Source of the DNA: Isoetes taiwanensis
Taxonomy: Eukaryota; Streptophyta; Lycopodiopsida; Isoetales; Isoetaceae
Reading direction: 5' to 3'
DNA length: 64,000 bases
NCBI GenBank assembly: GCA_021234155.1
Contig: JAJEKV010000034.1
Span: 4,085,491 to 4,149,490 of the forward strand
A program made the translations under genes and the position numbers. The notes beneath the pieces were generated by a model that saw only the letters and a program-made list of their open reading frames with translations, was not told the origin of the DNA and made no database searches. Positions 34,690 to 46,092 of this stretch are shown one piece after another; the stretch's first letter is position 1, and the number at the start of each line of letters is the position of its first letter.

Positions 34690-36010
34690 TGTCTTCTGTT
34701 TTTGTGATTGCCTAACTAAATGGTTTGTTTACATTTGTTTGCATTGTGGAATGGCAGTGTTGAATCTGAGTTGGCAAAGCATGCAAAGCATGCATTGAAG
34801 AAAATAAAAGTTTTAGAACGACAAAAATGTATTCTGGAAGTACGATTGGTTTGTATGATTTCTGTTGTGCTTGTAGAGTGGTAGGTTTGATTGCATATGT
34901 GTGATGCATGGGAATAGCTCCCGACTCTTTAGGGGAAGGACATGCCTATGGTTTGTGCTCTGCGCAAGGCGTTCGATTCCCCTGGCCTGTTTTGTGTGAT
35001 GCAGCCTTCTCTTCTGTGCAAGACGAAGCATGGATGCTTCATAAGGCAGCCATCAGCATACATGTGCTGCTGTATATCAAAATCAACAATGTATTGGCTG
35101 ATTTCCCATGGTTTGGATGACCCTAAAAAATAGAGCCATGCAGGTTTGACCCCGTCAAACACCTGCATGAGGGGTCTAGATCTTGCATCGTGGCATATCC
35201 TATGGGATATGCCCCAATCTGAGGGTCCGGGATTTAGAATACAATCATCCATCAAAAATATATATGATCCTGTAACATTAATAACACCAAAAGATTCACA
35301 AAATGCCCCTTAGAGGATATGAAACACCAAATATTTTGAAAGTAAAAGTAATAGCGCAATTATATATACGACCATGCAAAACAAGCATATGGGTTAAAGC
35401 ACAATGTAGTGTCTCATTTAGGTTGTCCCCCCTGTCCCCCCAAAAATAGTTTGAAAAGTAGGTCGTCCCTATTACTAAATTCGTTTGGCTCTTATCATAA
35501 CCAACCACCACGTGGGGAATTTTCAAAAATACTTCCAAGAAACTTCGATTGCCTCCAAGAACCCGATGCGAGAGAGGAGGCGATCTCATGTTTGTATCGG
35601 GGAAGGGAAGGATCACATAAAAGCAAGGCATGCAAAATCGATACCATCAACTTTATAACAGAAGTAAGGCAAAAAAAACTACTTTATTTCAGATTTTATT
35701 TTACAAAAACTCAATTAACAGTACATCCAATCTTGTCTTTGGTTTCAGACCAATAACATGAGAAAGTATGAAGAGGAATTAGGAAAATTCGAGCTTCTTT
35801 GTTACCAGATTTAGACCACAGAGAAATACCTTCTTGTTATCAGATTTCTTTTGATGAACATAGCTATGGAAGGCATAAAATGTGAACAATTCAAAGGGAA
35901 AAAAGAAGAGGACATCGAGCAAGAGACTTTAAAAAGAGAAAGGCAACGAAGAAAAAGAGGAAAAACAAGCTACTCTACAAGAGAGTTCTTGTTGTGTCGA
36001 TAAAGGAACA
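34690..36010. other. No recognisable gene
   Basis: ORFs of 60-115 codons overlap on both strands without resemblance. A short palindrome (tttgaccccgtcaaa, about 35,146) lies near aggtttgacc...; otherwise nothing stands out. Confidence 0.4.
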
Positions 36011-36027
36011 TTCGCAGGAGTAAAATT

Positions 36028-39000
36028 GTGGAGAATATAGTGTTTTCATTTGTTAGAAATACATCTAAAATGGACACTGAAGAGAAAAGAGAAGTTTTGA
36101 GTGATTTCATGAAAGATAAAGAAGTGACAGAGTTTCTTGGTGAAGAATTCAGGAATATGGAGGTGAAAAATCAGTTGGTTGGTAACATTAGAGGAAACAT
36201 TCAGTCCGTAAAATCTTCTACAAGCATAGACTCCATGGCAGCGTGTGAAAAAAAGCGTACTTGCAATGGCTATTGGAGATGGTGGTTGCACAAGTAAGAC
36301 TATTAGTAAGAGAAACTTGGGTAAAGTTTTGGGAGTCCATCCGAGAAATATTGCAATGGCAATAGATAAGCACAAACAAGTGCATGTTGATAAAGCTGGG
36401 TGGGTCTTTTCCGAAAGATCCAAGAGGTTCTGCCTCGATTCTGAGATGATGTCATTGAGCTGGTTCATGAATTTTGGGATGCAAATACAAGGGTTTCACC
36501 GAATGCAAAGGATGTGAGATACAAAAGGCTGGCAAAGAGTATTAAACAAGAACATGCCACACATTATTTGGAGGATACACAGGTTCATTCCTTCCTTCCT
36601 TTTTCTATATTGAAAAAAATGTATAAATTCTGATTAATGCAAGTTGCTTGGTTAGATTTTATATGTTTGTACGACATTTGTTTTTTTTCTTTAATTTGTT
36701 ATTTGTGAAAGATGATAGTAGTAGTTGCAGACTACATTATGAGTAGTTAGAGTTCCAAGTTCTTGTATGGTAGAGATCATGTTATAGTTCAAGTTTTAGT
36801 TCCAATCCTGAATTGTAGCTCCTACTTTGAAGTTATAGTTGGAGTAGACTAGTAGGTTACAGGTTCAGGTCACAGCTTATACTCCCAATAGCAGTTACAG
36901 TCAGACAATGGTTACAGTTAGAAACTAGCTACAGTTAGTTGCAGTCAGACAATAGTTGCAGTCCGAAAATAGCTACAGTTAGTTATAGTCATGTTTCAAT
37001 CAGTTACAGGTGCAGGTCATATTTACAAATAGTTCTGATTCGCGGTGATAATGACCGATCCCGATTAATAGTGGTAGTTGTTGTTTTGAGTTCGATTTGC
37101 AATGCAAATGTATGATAGTTGTAGCTGGTGTTGTAGTTCTAGTTGCAAATGCAGTGCAACTAGAGTTGCATGAGCTTTGTTGTGTACTAGTTATAGCTTT
37201 AGTTGTTATTTGTGAGCTCTTTCTTATATGTAGGCCATGAATATGAACTCACTACGACTTTGTTATGCAGTCCGAACTATTTCTTAAATTCAAAGAGCAA
37301 TATCCAGAGGTGAAGATCCATCAAAGGGCATTTGAGAAATTAAAGCCATGGTATGTACTGAAATTGAAGCAATTTAACTCTTCTTCTTTGCATACATCAT
37401 GTGAGGTTGCAAATGTTGTTAGATGGTTTTAATAAGTTGAGGGACCAAAGATGTGAATTCTTGTAGTTGTGCATGTGGAGTATGTCGGTGTATGGAACAA
37501 GACATTTGTATTGCTAGGGCGAAGAAATATAAAACAACTTCTGAGCTATGGCGGTCTATCCTTTGCCCAAGGGAAGAAAATCAAAATTTCACAAAAAGAT
37601 TGCATATATGGGCTTTGTAGCAATTGTGGTATATCCGCGACTTCCGATATGTCCATTAGAGTTATCGGACCAAGGATCTATTAGTTGGGAGTATTGGGAT
37701 TACGAGGAAGGTGGTAAGGATAAGTGGGGAAAACCGAAGAAAGTACTTAAGCGTTTGTGGAAAGAGACCAACCCACGAGCGTTTACGCGCATAAATTGAT
37801 TGACCGGGTTGGCTAAGTTTCCTTTGCATAGTTTCGGGCATAAGTGGCAAGCAAAGCAATTCAAGGAACTGCTTGAAAACCTTCCTCTGGCATTCTTGTG
37901 TCGGTGGTCGATTTTTCTTTGAGAATTTTTCTATTCAGCTCTGAGAACCAAGTTCGATGCATATTGGACTACTAAGCGGTTACTATCTTAGTGCATATTA
38001 CATACTATGTAGACTACGTGTCGGGTGATATGATAAAAGACACTCATTATTATATATCGATGATACAAAGCCGCGATACATTGTTTGTTCAACACGCTTT
38101 TTATGATGCATTATAACTTTATGAAACAACGGGGCATGGATCCAAATAAACATTGGGTCTTTTTCGGATGGAGCGACATCACAATTCAAAGCGACAAGAC
38201 CATTCTATTTTGTCGGACGATACTCACATGACACACAAATTGAGATGATGTGGAATTTTTTGGCTCGAACCATGGTAAAGGCGAGCATGATGGTAAAGGT
38301 GCGAGAATTAAAAGCGGTGGTTGAGGGAATTGATGAAGAGACAATCATCTTTAAAAATTGAAGGTGCAACTGATATAGTCAAAGTAGCCAAGGAGGGCTT
38401 TGCTTTTACTGCTCCATCTTCTAGTTTGAAAAGGAAATCAGTCAGAAGATGGTTTTGGGAAGTGGAGGGTAAATAGAAAGAACCTTTGGGCAGCGAGACT
38501 ATAGAAGACACAAGGAACATTCATTACGTTCATGGATTCAATCTAGAATGCCCTACCCAATTGAATGTAAGACGTTTATCTTGCTTTTGTGTAAATTGCT
38601 TAGATGCGGAATGGGAGAAATGCATGAACAAGGATTATGTAGATAATTGGGAGCTTGTTACAATTGTACCAAGCAAGGCATTGGCTGATGAATTTGAGCA
38701 ATGCAAATCTGAAAAGAGCCGGGTTTTCCATACAATCAACTATTTTGACAAATGATATAAGATTGGGCGACAATTTTGCAATTCTTTGCACCAAAGGATA
38801 ATGAAGAGGGGCATTATTTTGGGTGATGAAATGCACAAAGACTAAGTATGTTGTTAAGGAAGCCTTTGAGGTCAATGGCCAGCGTTTTATCCAGAGAGGA
38901 GCTCCTTGAAGGTATTTACTTTCAAAAGGCGACAAGATCACAAAAACCAGCTATGTTTTATGCTCGATCACCAAAATGCAATAGTGTCACCACTCAAGTT

Positions 39001-39050
39001 TGTGGAATTAAGTTGGCCATGCCACAAGCGAAACATCGGTGAAGGGAAAC
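36028..39050 (+). pseudogene. Multi-exon transposon-type gene relic (DDE-like family, unnamed)
   Basis: Scattered plus-strand frames, split by GT-AG introns and frameshifts, follow one order. Exon about 36,028-36,580 ends ...DVRYKRLAKSIKQ...LEDTQ before donor GTTCAT. An acceptor (ttatgcag, about 37,269) precedes SELFLKFKEQYPEVKIHQRA and FEKLKPW, with donor GTATGT. Next come FHKKDCIYGLCSNCG (about 37,577), VVDFSENFSIQL-like text (37,900), GSNHGKGEHDGKGARIK (38,261-38,312) and a Cys-rich block LSCFCVNCLDAEWEKC (38,576-38,625). The HGKGxxDGxG and LSCxCxxC blocks are familiar from a transposon-derived family spread through plants and animals; I do not have a secure family name. Many stops make it non-functional. 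Confidence 0.5.
36780..37010. repeat. Degenerate GTTACAG/GTTGCAG repeats in an intron
   Basis: Short phrases such as agctacagttagttgcagtc and gacaatggttacagttag recur about eight times inside the presumed intron of the transposon relic. A similar low-complexity style is seen at 44,980-45,190. Confidence 0.55.
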
Positions 39051-40236
39051 AAAGTTGTATACACGCTCAATGAAGGCGATAGTGAGAAAATTTTAGACAA
39101 TCTTCCCTGATGTGTTAAGTGATGATGAAGACTAACGATGAATGTGGAAGGTCAGCTTCTTGAAGACAAAGGTACTTGTACATATCTGATTTAATTCTTC
39201 TTCCATGCATTGCATTGAGACTTTCTTGTACCATTATTTGTTGCGGGTTTAAGAAGACTCTACCTTCACGTGAGTTCATTGAGCATATTATTTGCTGCTA
39301 CATGGGAGACATACAATTATTACAGTTACAGAAGTTACACGCAGTGGTGAAGAATCTACATTGTGAAGTTGAAGCATTCACCTGGAAATAGGCCTTATTG
39401 TAAACCTTATTGTTGCTTGATGTTGCATCATCGACAAGCGATTATTTGAATATTTGAATGTCCAACTTGGACTTATCTTTGTCTTGTCAATTGCGGCTTG
39501 AATACAAAGAAATATCCACCTTTCTGTTTTGGGAAGCAAAATTGTATTATCAACTTTTTAGTTTGAAGTTTTCATTTGCATTGCTTTGTCTATTAGCTCT
39601 TGTTGGTTGCGGCGAGGAGAGATTGTCCATTATCTACGTGTTGACTGCGGCGAGGGAGAAGGAAGCAGCGACTTGCCACAAAGTTTGCTTTTTTGTTTTG
39701 TAGTGGTTGTTCTTTCCTAATATGTGAAGATTTGGTTCATGTTGTGTATTAAATTGAACCAATGTTAGTGTGAAGATTATGACAGATCTCGGACTCAAGT
39801 TGCTCTGATTTATGGTTTTACGATATGGGGAAGTTGCATGCGGAACAACGTACATATAGATCCTGGATAAATAATTACGATATGCCCCGGACCTTTGTAC
39901 ATATAGATCCGCGGATAAATCATTAAAGACATGGTGAATTAGATCGAATTCCGGCAGTAAATGAACCCTTTTGTGTGGATCAAAGTTCGAGTTTGAGTCA
40001 GTGGTTTTCGAGTCAATGACCAAATGAACAGTAACATTCAATTAAATCAATTCCTGGGTTTATATATCCCACAAGCATGAATGAAAAAAAAAACCATTGT
40101 TATATAAGCATTTGCATTTTTCATTTAGGTTGGATTGGGTCTTCATGGGAAAAGAGAAGAAGAAGCTCCTTTCCCATGAAGATCCATTCCTTGATCCATT
40201 CCTTTTAAAGATTTTCTTAATTAATCAATATTCGAC
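39051..40236. other. No recognisable gene
   Basis: Trailing sequence after the transposon relic. Small frames at 39,176-39,391 and 39,458-39,703 lack resemblance. The motif acatatagatcc recurs (39,851 and 39,899) within an imperfect duplication. Confidence 0.4.
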
Positions 40237-40906
40237 TTAACCTTTTTAGGATCTCAACATGAAATGTCTAGCATCTAGATTATTTTCCTTCTTGTGCAAT
40301 GCTTCTAAATATCAAACAATCAATACAATTTAACTATAGAACCATTGAACCATTGAATTCAAAAGTTCAATAGAAAAAATTCATGTTCATCCTCAAGAGC
40401 ACGGGCATTCATTATTATTAAAATGAATCAATGATACACTAAACTCCATTCTAAATTTGAATTAATGAACCTGGCTTTCGTTCTCTTTCCTTTGATTCCA
40501 ATGGCTCCATTCTAAATTTGAATTAATGAACTTTTATCTTTGGCCTTAATGATATTCGATCGAGCATTTCCTTTGGTTCTCAACCAATGGCACTAAAGGT
40601 TCACAATAATGATAATAATTAGGTTAAGCCACGAACCATTGAACCTTATATTATAAGGTTAACTTTTATCTTTGGCATAGGTTCACTAATGACCTTTATC
40701 TTTGTCTTTGCTCCCTTGCATTTCCATTAGGTTAGGTCTTCTTACCCTGTTTGAGTTTAACCTTTTTAGGATCCTAACATGAAATGTCTAGCATCTAGAT
40801 TATTTTCCTTCTTGTGCAATGCTTCTAAATATCAAACAATCAATACAATTTAACTATAGAACCATTGAACCATTGAATTCAAAAGTTCAATAGAAAAAAT
40901 TCATGT
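40237..40906. repeat. 150-bp direct repeats 520 bp apart
   Basis: 40,237-40,386 and 40,757-40,906 match almost base for base (tcaacat against ctaacat near the start), from ttaacctttttagga to gaaaaaattcatgt. The spacer holds further small duplications (ctccattctaaatttgaatt twice; cttttatctttgg three times). The repeats lack TG...CA ends, so this looks like local duplication rather than an LTR pair. Confidence 0.85.
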
Positions 40907-41023
40907 CTAGATCCATTGAATTCATTGAATTCAAAAAATCTTTTAACTTTCCTAGATCTAATATCCCAATATTGGGTAACACCCAATATCCTTATATAGA
41001 ACATTAGGCCTAGGCCTAGAACA

Positions 41024-41078
41024 TATTTTATGAAAACACCCATATAGAACATTCGATATGGGGTGCTTTCATAAAATA
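41024..41078. repeat. 55-bp near-perfect palindrome
   Basis: Left arm tattttatgaaaacacccat, right arm atggggtgctttcataaaata, with a short centre (atagaacattcgat). The flanks repeat parts of the arms (acacccaatatcc, acaccccatctgaatg). Confidence 0.8.
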
Positions 41079-42429
41079 CTAACACCCCATCTGAATGTTG
41101 GGCTCGACTTTTTTTTAGTGCTTTTAAGTTTGCATCTTGCGGCCGGCCGAAATCGTTCACTCTTCATTTTCACTCTTAGTTTAACAGGAGGATCACTCCA
41201 TTTTCACTCTTCTATGGCGCGATCAAGTTTCTTGCCCGGGGTGCCAATGGAGGAGTTGCTTCTTCCATACCGCCGTGAGGGCACTAAAGCTGAAGATTGT
41301 GGCCAAATTCTCTTGTCACGGAGGTGAATCGGTTTAAAGAAAAGGGCTGCTGATCTCATCTAAGGTCCAGCGGTGGATAGGCCGTGTGCATGCAACTGAT
41401 GAGCATATACGGAGATGCACATTGAAGCTTACGGCGATGACCTTCATGTTCATGATGATGCCTTCGCGTTCATGAACTTCTATCTTCTCGGCTCTATGGA
41501 TTTCTCGGCTACCTGGATATATGGCTTTCTCGGCTACCTAGACAAATTTTTTGTGTAAATGATGTTTTTTGTGTAAAGAAGTTTTGGATTTAAGCTTTTT
41601 CTAAGTGAACTTTTTCTGTAAGCTCTTGAATGAGTAACTTATGATTCCAAATGTAAACACTTGATACATATTATGATAATATATTACCGTTTTCCCTTGT
41701 CTTTATTACGTCTTTTTATACACGCATGCAATATTTCTCCCTCAACCCTAAACCACGAGTTGATCCTCGGGGTTTAACTTTGATTTTAACACAATAATAG
41801 TTATTTGGTCTTTGTCGCGGCGGTGTGGCTATAAAATAGGTTGTTACGTCGATGCGGTTGTTGGCTGGGTTTGTGTGAGTTAAGTGGCTATAAAATAGGT
41901 TAAGTCACGGCCCGATACAAATTAAGCATGATGAGAAACCAAAAGACTTTGATGTTAGAGTCTCTACGAACTTGCAAGCAAAATAAGTCCTAAACCTGAA
42001 CAAATTGCATAAACAAATGCAATGAACAAATTGCATAAACAAAGTCTTGAAAGTCTGCGAAACAATTGCACACACAAATGCATCCAAGGCATTTTGAAAT
42101 GCGTGGTTTGAGAATAACATACAATGTTAGTTATCAATTACATATTCAATTGCACAATCTATTCTATCTATTTCAATCTAATGAACAAAGTCGCGAGAAT
42201 GCAATGAATGATTTTGAAATCTACGGTTTGAGAATAACATACAATGTTTACAACAAATGCATCAATATCAATACAATGATTCCAAATCAATAACAAATCA
42301 CGTAACATTGTAATCGATAAAAGCAAAATCGGAAAAAAGAATGTAAAGTGAGAAAAGTTATATTGAATAAAGCTGAAGCAATTACAACGGGATAAATGTC
42401 GGTAATACTTGTATTTCTTGAGTATCAAC
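41079..42429. other. No recognisable gene
   Basis: Contains an imperfect duplication (aatgcatccaaggcattttg... and gaatgaatgattttgaaatc..., each followed by gtttgagaataacatacaat, about 42,080-42,125 and 42,205-42,250). No family resemblance in the ORFs. Confidence 0.4.
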
Positions 42430-43060
42430 GGCTTTCTTGGAAGCCTTATCGAAGAAAAGTTAGTTAATGGATTGGCACGAACATACACTTCCACATTCTC
42501 GACTTCTAACAGTCCTTCCAGCCATGGTTTTAGATGTTCAGACCAAGAAGTCACCATCTCTTCTAGATGGTTGATAAGTGTTAGGGCATACCATCATTAT
42601 GTGGATTTGTTCTTAAAACCACGGTACAACATATCATCGATTAGCAATGTGTTATGATGCATCCATGCTCCCTTCATTTCAGAATAAACCTTGCTCAACT
42701 CCTTCAACAAAATAGGCTTCCTATCAACTTTGAATGCCGTATTTGTGCACTTACACGAAGACCATGTAAAGCTGTAAGCTTTCTCGAACGACTTTTTCAA
42801 ACATTTGATTGAGAATAAGATTAGTTGCGATCTTTGCTCATTGTTGTCCAAATGGCAATCTTGAAGTTATCCTTGCACCACTCTAGAAGCTCCTTAGCCT
42901 TGGTATAATCTGACTATCTTTGTGTGATTAAGGTGCTTTAGTTACGCACCATCCATGACACAACTTGGCAATGGCTCGGTATTCTCAAAGCGGCTTGACA
43001 AAACTCCATCTAGCTCAAAAATCAAAAGCTTTTTATGCGACTTCATCCTTTTGGTACATG
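42430..43060 (-). pseudogene. FCP1/NIF-type HAD phosphatase-like domain, decayed
   Basis: Read on the minus strand across frameshifts. Motif I is KKLLIFELDGVLSSR (about 42,995-43,045), where the usual nucleophile D of DLDGV is E. IAIWTTMSKDRN (about 42,845) is the motif II region. KPILLKELSKVY then leads to HHNTLLIDDML (42,625-42,655), the LIDDS block. Finally HLKPWLEGLLEVENVEVYVR (about 42,480-42,540) matches the C-terminal segment of NLI-interacting-factor-like proteins. Family members dephosphorylate proteins such as the RNA polymerase II CTD. Frameshifts, stops and loss of the nucleophile make this copy inactive. Confidence 0.6.
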
Positions 43061-44283
43061 GATTCTTGGAAGGGCTGCTAAATGCTTAGCTCGTTTAATT
43101 TTCTTCCTTGCGACCATTAGAGCCCTTGCATTTCACGGAAGGAAATGCTTTAAATAAACAAATCTGAGACACTTCATACAAAAATAACAAAAATTACCGG
43201 GTGAAAGCGATTCTTGTGATTGTGTTCGATGAGATGTCTCCTTCTTTGTCTTCACAACTGGACTACATGATGAAATGGGAAGACTACCATGGGTTTCAAT
43301 GGCCTTATTATCGTCTGTTTTGCACCAACAAACTTTGATTGACACAAAGTAGCCTCCCTATTGACAACAAGCGGACTGCCCACATTCGGTTTATTTCCAC
43401 AAGGTGATGAAGCGATTAATAAGCTCACATCTTTTTTCGCATGTTGCGGTCTCTTTAAGTCTACAAGCATTCTGAGAAGCTAAATTGACAACATGTAATA
43501 ACAAACACATAAGTTTTGCGAAAACCTAGTTTGTCCAAACATGCATTACACGTGATATCATTGTCGTCTTTGGCTCATTCTCTTAAGTGAAATATCAACT
43601 CTTTGTTTTTACCTTGACTTCCACAGCCGATTACCTATCTTTGATGAGTGGCCTTGAATATCTAGATGTACATAAATAAAAAATCATTGCTATGCAACAA
43701 CATTTGAAAAGCTAGTCCATTTGAACATATAATTACGGATGACTCAAGATTGCGGTGTTTGGCTCAAAAGACATCGAGTTGTACAGACTATCGTGCAATT
43801 CAAACCCGATTCTTGATTGTCCTTGACTATCGTGTTTTGCAAATGTGAAGAACATATACATGGTCATGCTTTTTAGAAGGCTGCAATAAATCTGCAAAAG
43901 TAGAAAACATTTTTAGATTTGTTACCATCATTGTCCTTACGCTCTTTGTAAAAATAATGTCCATAGAACCCTTCCCATTGTTAATCACGGTGCTCAAGCG
44001 TCTCGGCATAAGTTTATGTTCCTTGGGATATGATATGGAGGCGGGGGTGGAGCTAACACCTTTCATTCTCGATTTCTCTGTTTCCATATGCAAGTAACAT
44101 TCATTAAGTTATCTTGTGTGAGCTGAAAATAATGAATACAACCAACCGTCTGCGAATCTAGGGTTATGCTAATGTTGGACTCCTCCCTTTAATCCAAGAA
44201 AAGACAGACCATGATTTTGACATGTTATATCCACAATCGGTATAACAACATATTGTAGAACAACCGCAAAAAAAAAAAACACG
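43061..44283. other. Probably introns or decayed exons between HAD and RING relics
   Basis: Minus-strand frames at 43,133-43,470 and 43,827-44,093 are short and unrecognised. Their position between two same-strand domain relics suggests they belong to the same former gene, but no splice structure is convincing. Confidence 0.3.
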
Positions 44284-44832
44284 TTAGAAAAATTCATTGA
44301 GAAAATAATGGCATGGGAAGATGCTACGAAATGCACTCACGCAACATGCCACATGATATGCATGTCTACACTCCACAATAATGATTGGCAAGAGCATATC
44401 ATCCAATGTCAGTGACCTGTTACAAAATGGGCATGCTTCATTCAAATTAATGCTCAAATCTTCCTTCATACTATGAACAACGACCGGTGTTTGGGTAGGC
44501 AAACAAGGATCGAACTCAAAAGGTTTGCACATCTTTGGATCGAGATGCCAACAGCCTCATAAAGGCGGGGCCTCAATTTGTTTAGCTGCTCCAACTTCGA
44601 CATCTCTAGAAATCTCTGAATTGATGAAGTCATCGAGAGCTTGCTTCAAAGCTACACCCAATTCTTCAAGATCTCTTTCTTGCAAGTCAATTCTTGCCTC
44701 AACACCCTCCTTATTTGCACTTGAGAGCTTTGTGCACAAATCTTGGTACTTCTTAATCTCATTGGCCACACTAACACGCCTAGCTTCCAAACCTTTAATA
44801 TTTTCTTTGATGACCTTTGCACTTTTCGTCAC
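44284..44832 (-). pseudogene. Coiled-coil plus RING-finger protein relic
   Basis: One minus-strand frame: a helical, Lys/Glu-rich segment (VANEIKKYQDLCTKLSSANK, IDLQERDLEELGVALKQALD), one in-frame TGA (44,557-44,559), then ACPFCNRSLTLDDML and VECRHAYHVACC. The Cys/His spacing (CxxC, then CxHxxxHxxC) is RING-like, the zinc-binding fold of ubiquitin E3 ligases. A splice donor (TTGC then GTGAGT, about 44,337) probably ends the exon inside or just after the RING. It may have been one gene with the HAD relic downstream. Confidence 0.5.
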
Positions 44833-44979
44833 TTAGTTGCAGTTCGATAGTCAGCTTGTTCACATCATGTTCTGCAATAGAAATCCATTCCTCCAATATC
44901 CTCGACATCTCTAAAACACAAAGAGACACTAAATTAGAATATTGAATAAATTAGATAAACAATTGACTGCCATTAACTT

Positions 44980-45190
44980 GCAGCTATAAGACACAAGTTG
45001 CAAGCTGTAACTTTGACCTATGGGACCCGAAGCTTCAAAGCCAAAGGCTGTATGATTGACCTATGACACAGCTTCAAGGCTGGAAGGCTGCAAGCTGTGA
45101 CCTATGGGACACAAGCTTCAAAGCTGCAAAATTTGTGACTTTGACCTATGGGACACAAGCTTCAAGCTGGAAGCTGCAACTGCATGACAC
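44980..45190. repeat. Imperfect 35-50 bp repeats (gacctatgggacacaagctt)
   Basis: The phrase tgacctatgggacacaagct and its variants recur five times, interleaved with ttcaaagctgcaa and ggaaggctgcaagctg. Likely intronic to the minus-strand relic. Confidence 0.7.
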
Positions 45191-45783
45191 ACTCTCTCAC
45201 TATGACTGTGGCTGAATCTGCAACTACTAAGGCGTGGTGCACCATGGTGAGGCCTGAGACTGTAAATAGTAAGGCATGACACATCTGCAACAAACAACTG
45301 TAAGCTTCCACCTGCAATTGCAACTGTGACTGGAAAGATTAAGATGGTAGTAAACATTATCTAGAACATGTGCTTAAGCTTGTAGCTGCAACTCACAAAT
45401 GCATGCTTTTACCTATGAGTTAACTGCAAGTTCAGGTTTGACTTACAACATATACAAGCACATGCTTCTAACTATGAATACAACACCGATTTTAGATTTA
45501 GCTAAGAATGTACTACAGAAAAATAAAAAAATAAAAACAGCAATCAAATAGTACCTGGTATTTTTTTTGCGTAATTGGCATCATTCACCTGGGTCTTACA
45601 TGTCACATTAGAGCTAACATAGATTTGTGAAGTGGGCTTATCAACAAGCACTGGCGCAATTGGAGACATTGTCAAGCGAGGAACAACATTTGTTGTAACT
45701 TTTTCCAGCCATCCTCATAATCATTGTTTGAAAGTGCTCTACTCTTTGCAGTGACTTTGCATGCTTGTAGAAGCTCATCCGGT

Positions 45784-46092
45784 TTATTTCACGGCCATTG
45801 CAATGTAAGAGAAATGCTCTTTGCCAATGCTTGAGGCACACGCCCTCCTAAAACCTTCTTCACGATCATGTATTTTTGTATACAATGATAGAAACTCTTC
45901 CTTCTTGTTTTCCTTCAATAATCTGAACCTATAACAAGACTTACCATTTACCTTTGGACCCCACATCTTTCGCATGTCATTCTCATCAACATTCTTGTCC
46001 TCTGATTTATATAACTCCTTAAAGGTCAAACCTTTGCTGCTCAAATTTGGAATTGCATCGTTTGGTACTGCTTCCATGAGATCTGTAAACAT
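45784..46092 (-). pseudogene. Unknown exon of the 42-46 kb minus-strand relic
   Basis: About 100 codons with an acceptor-like border (gtttacag before DLMEAVPNDAIPNLSSKG, near 46,083) and text KMWGPKVNGKSCYRFRLLKE and SLYTKIHDREEGFRRACASS. It ends at a TAA. Composition looks coding, but I do not recognise a family. Same strand as, and upstream of, the RING and HAD relics. Confidence 0.35.
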
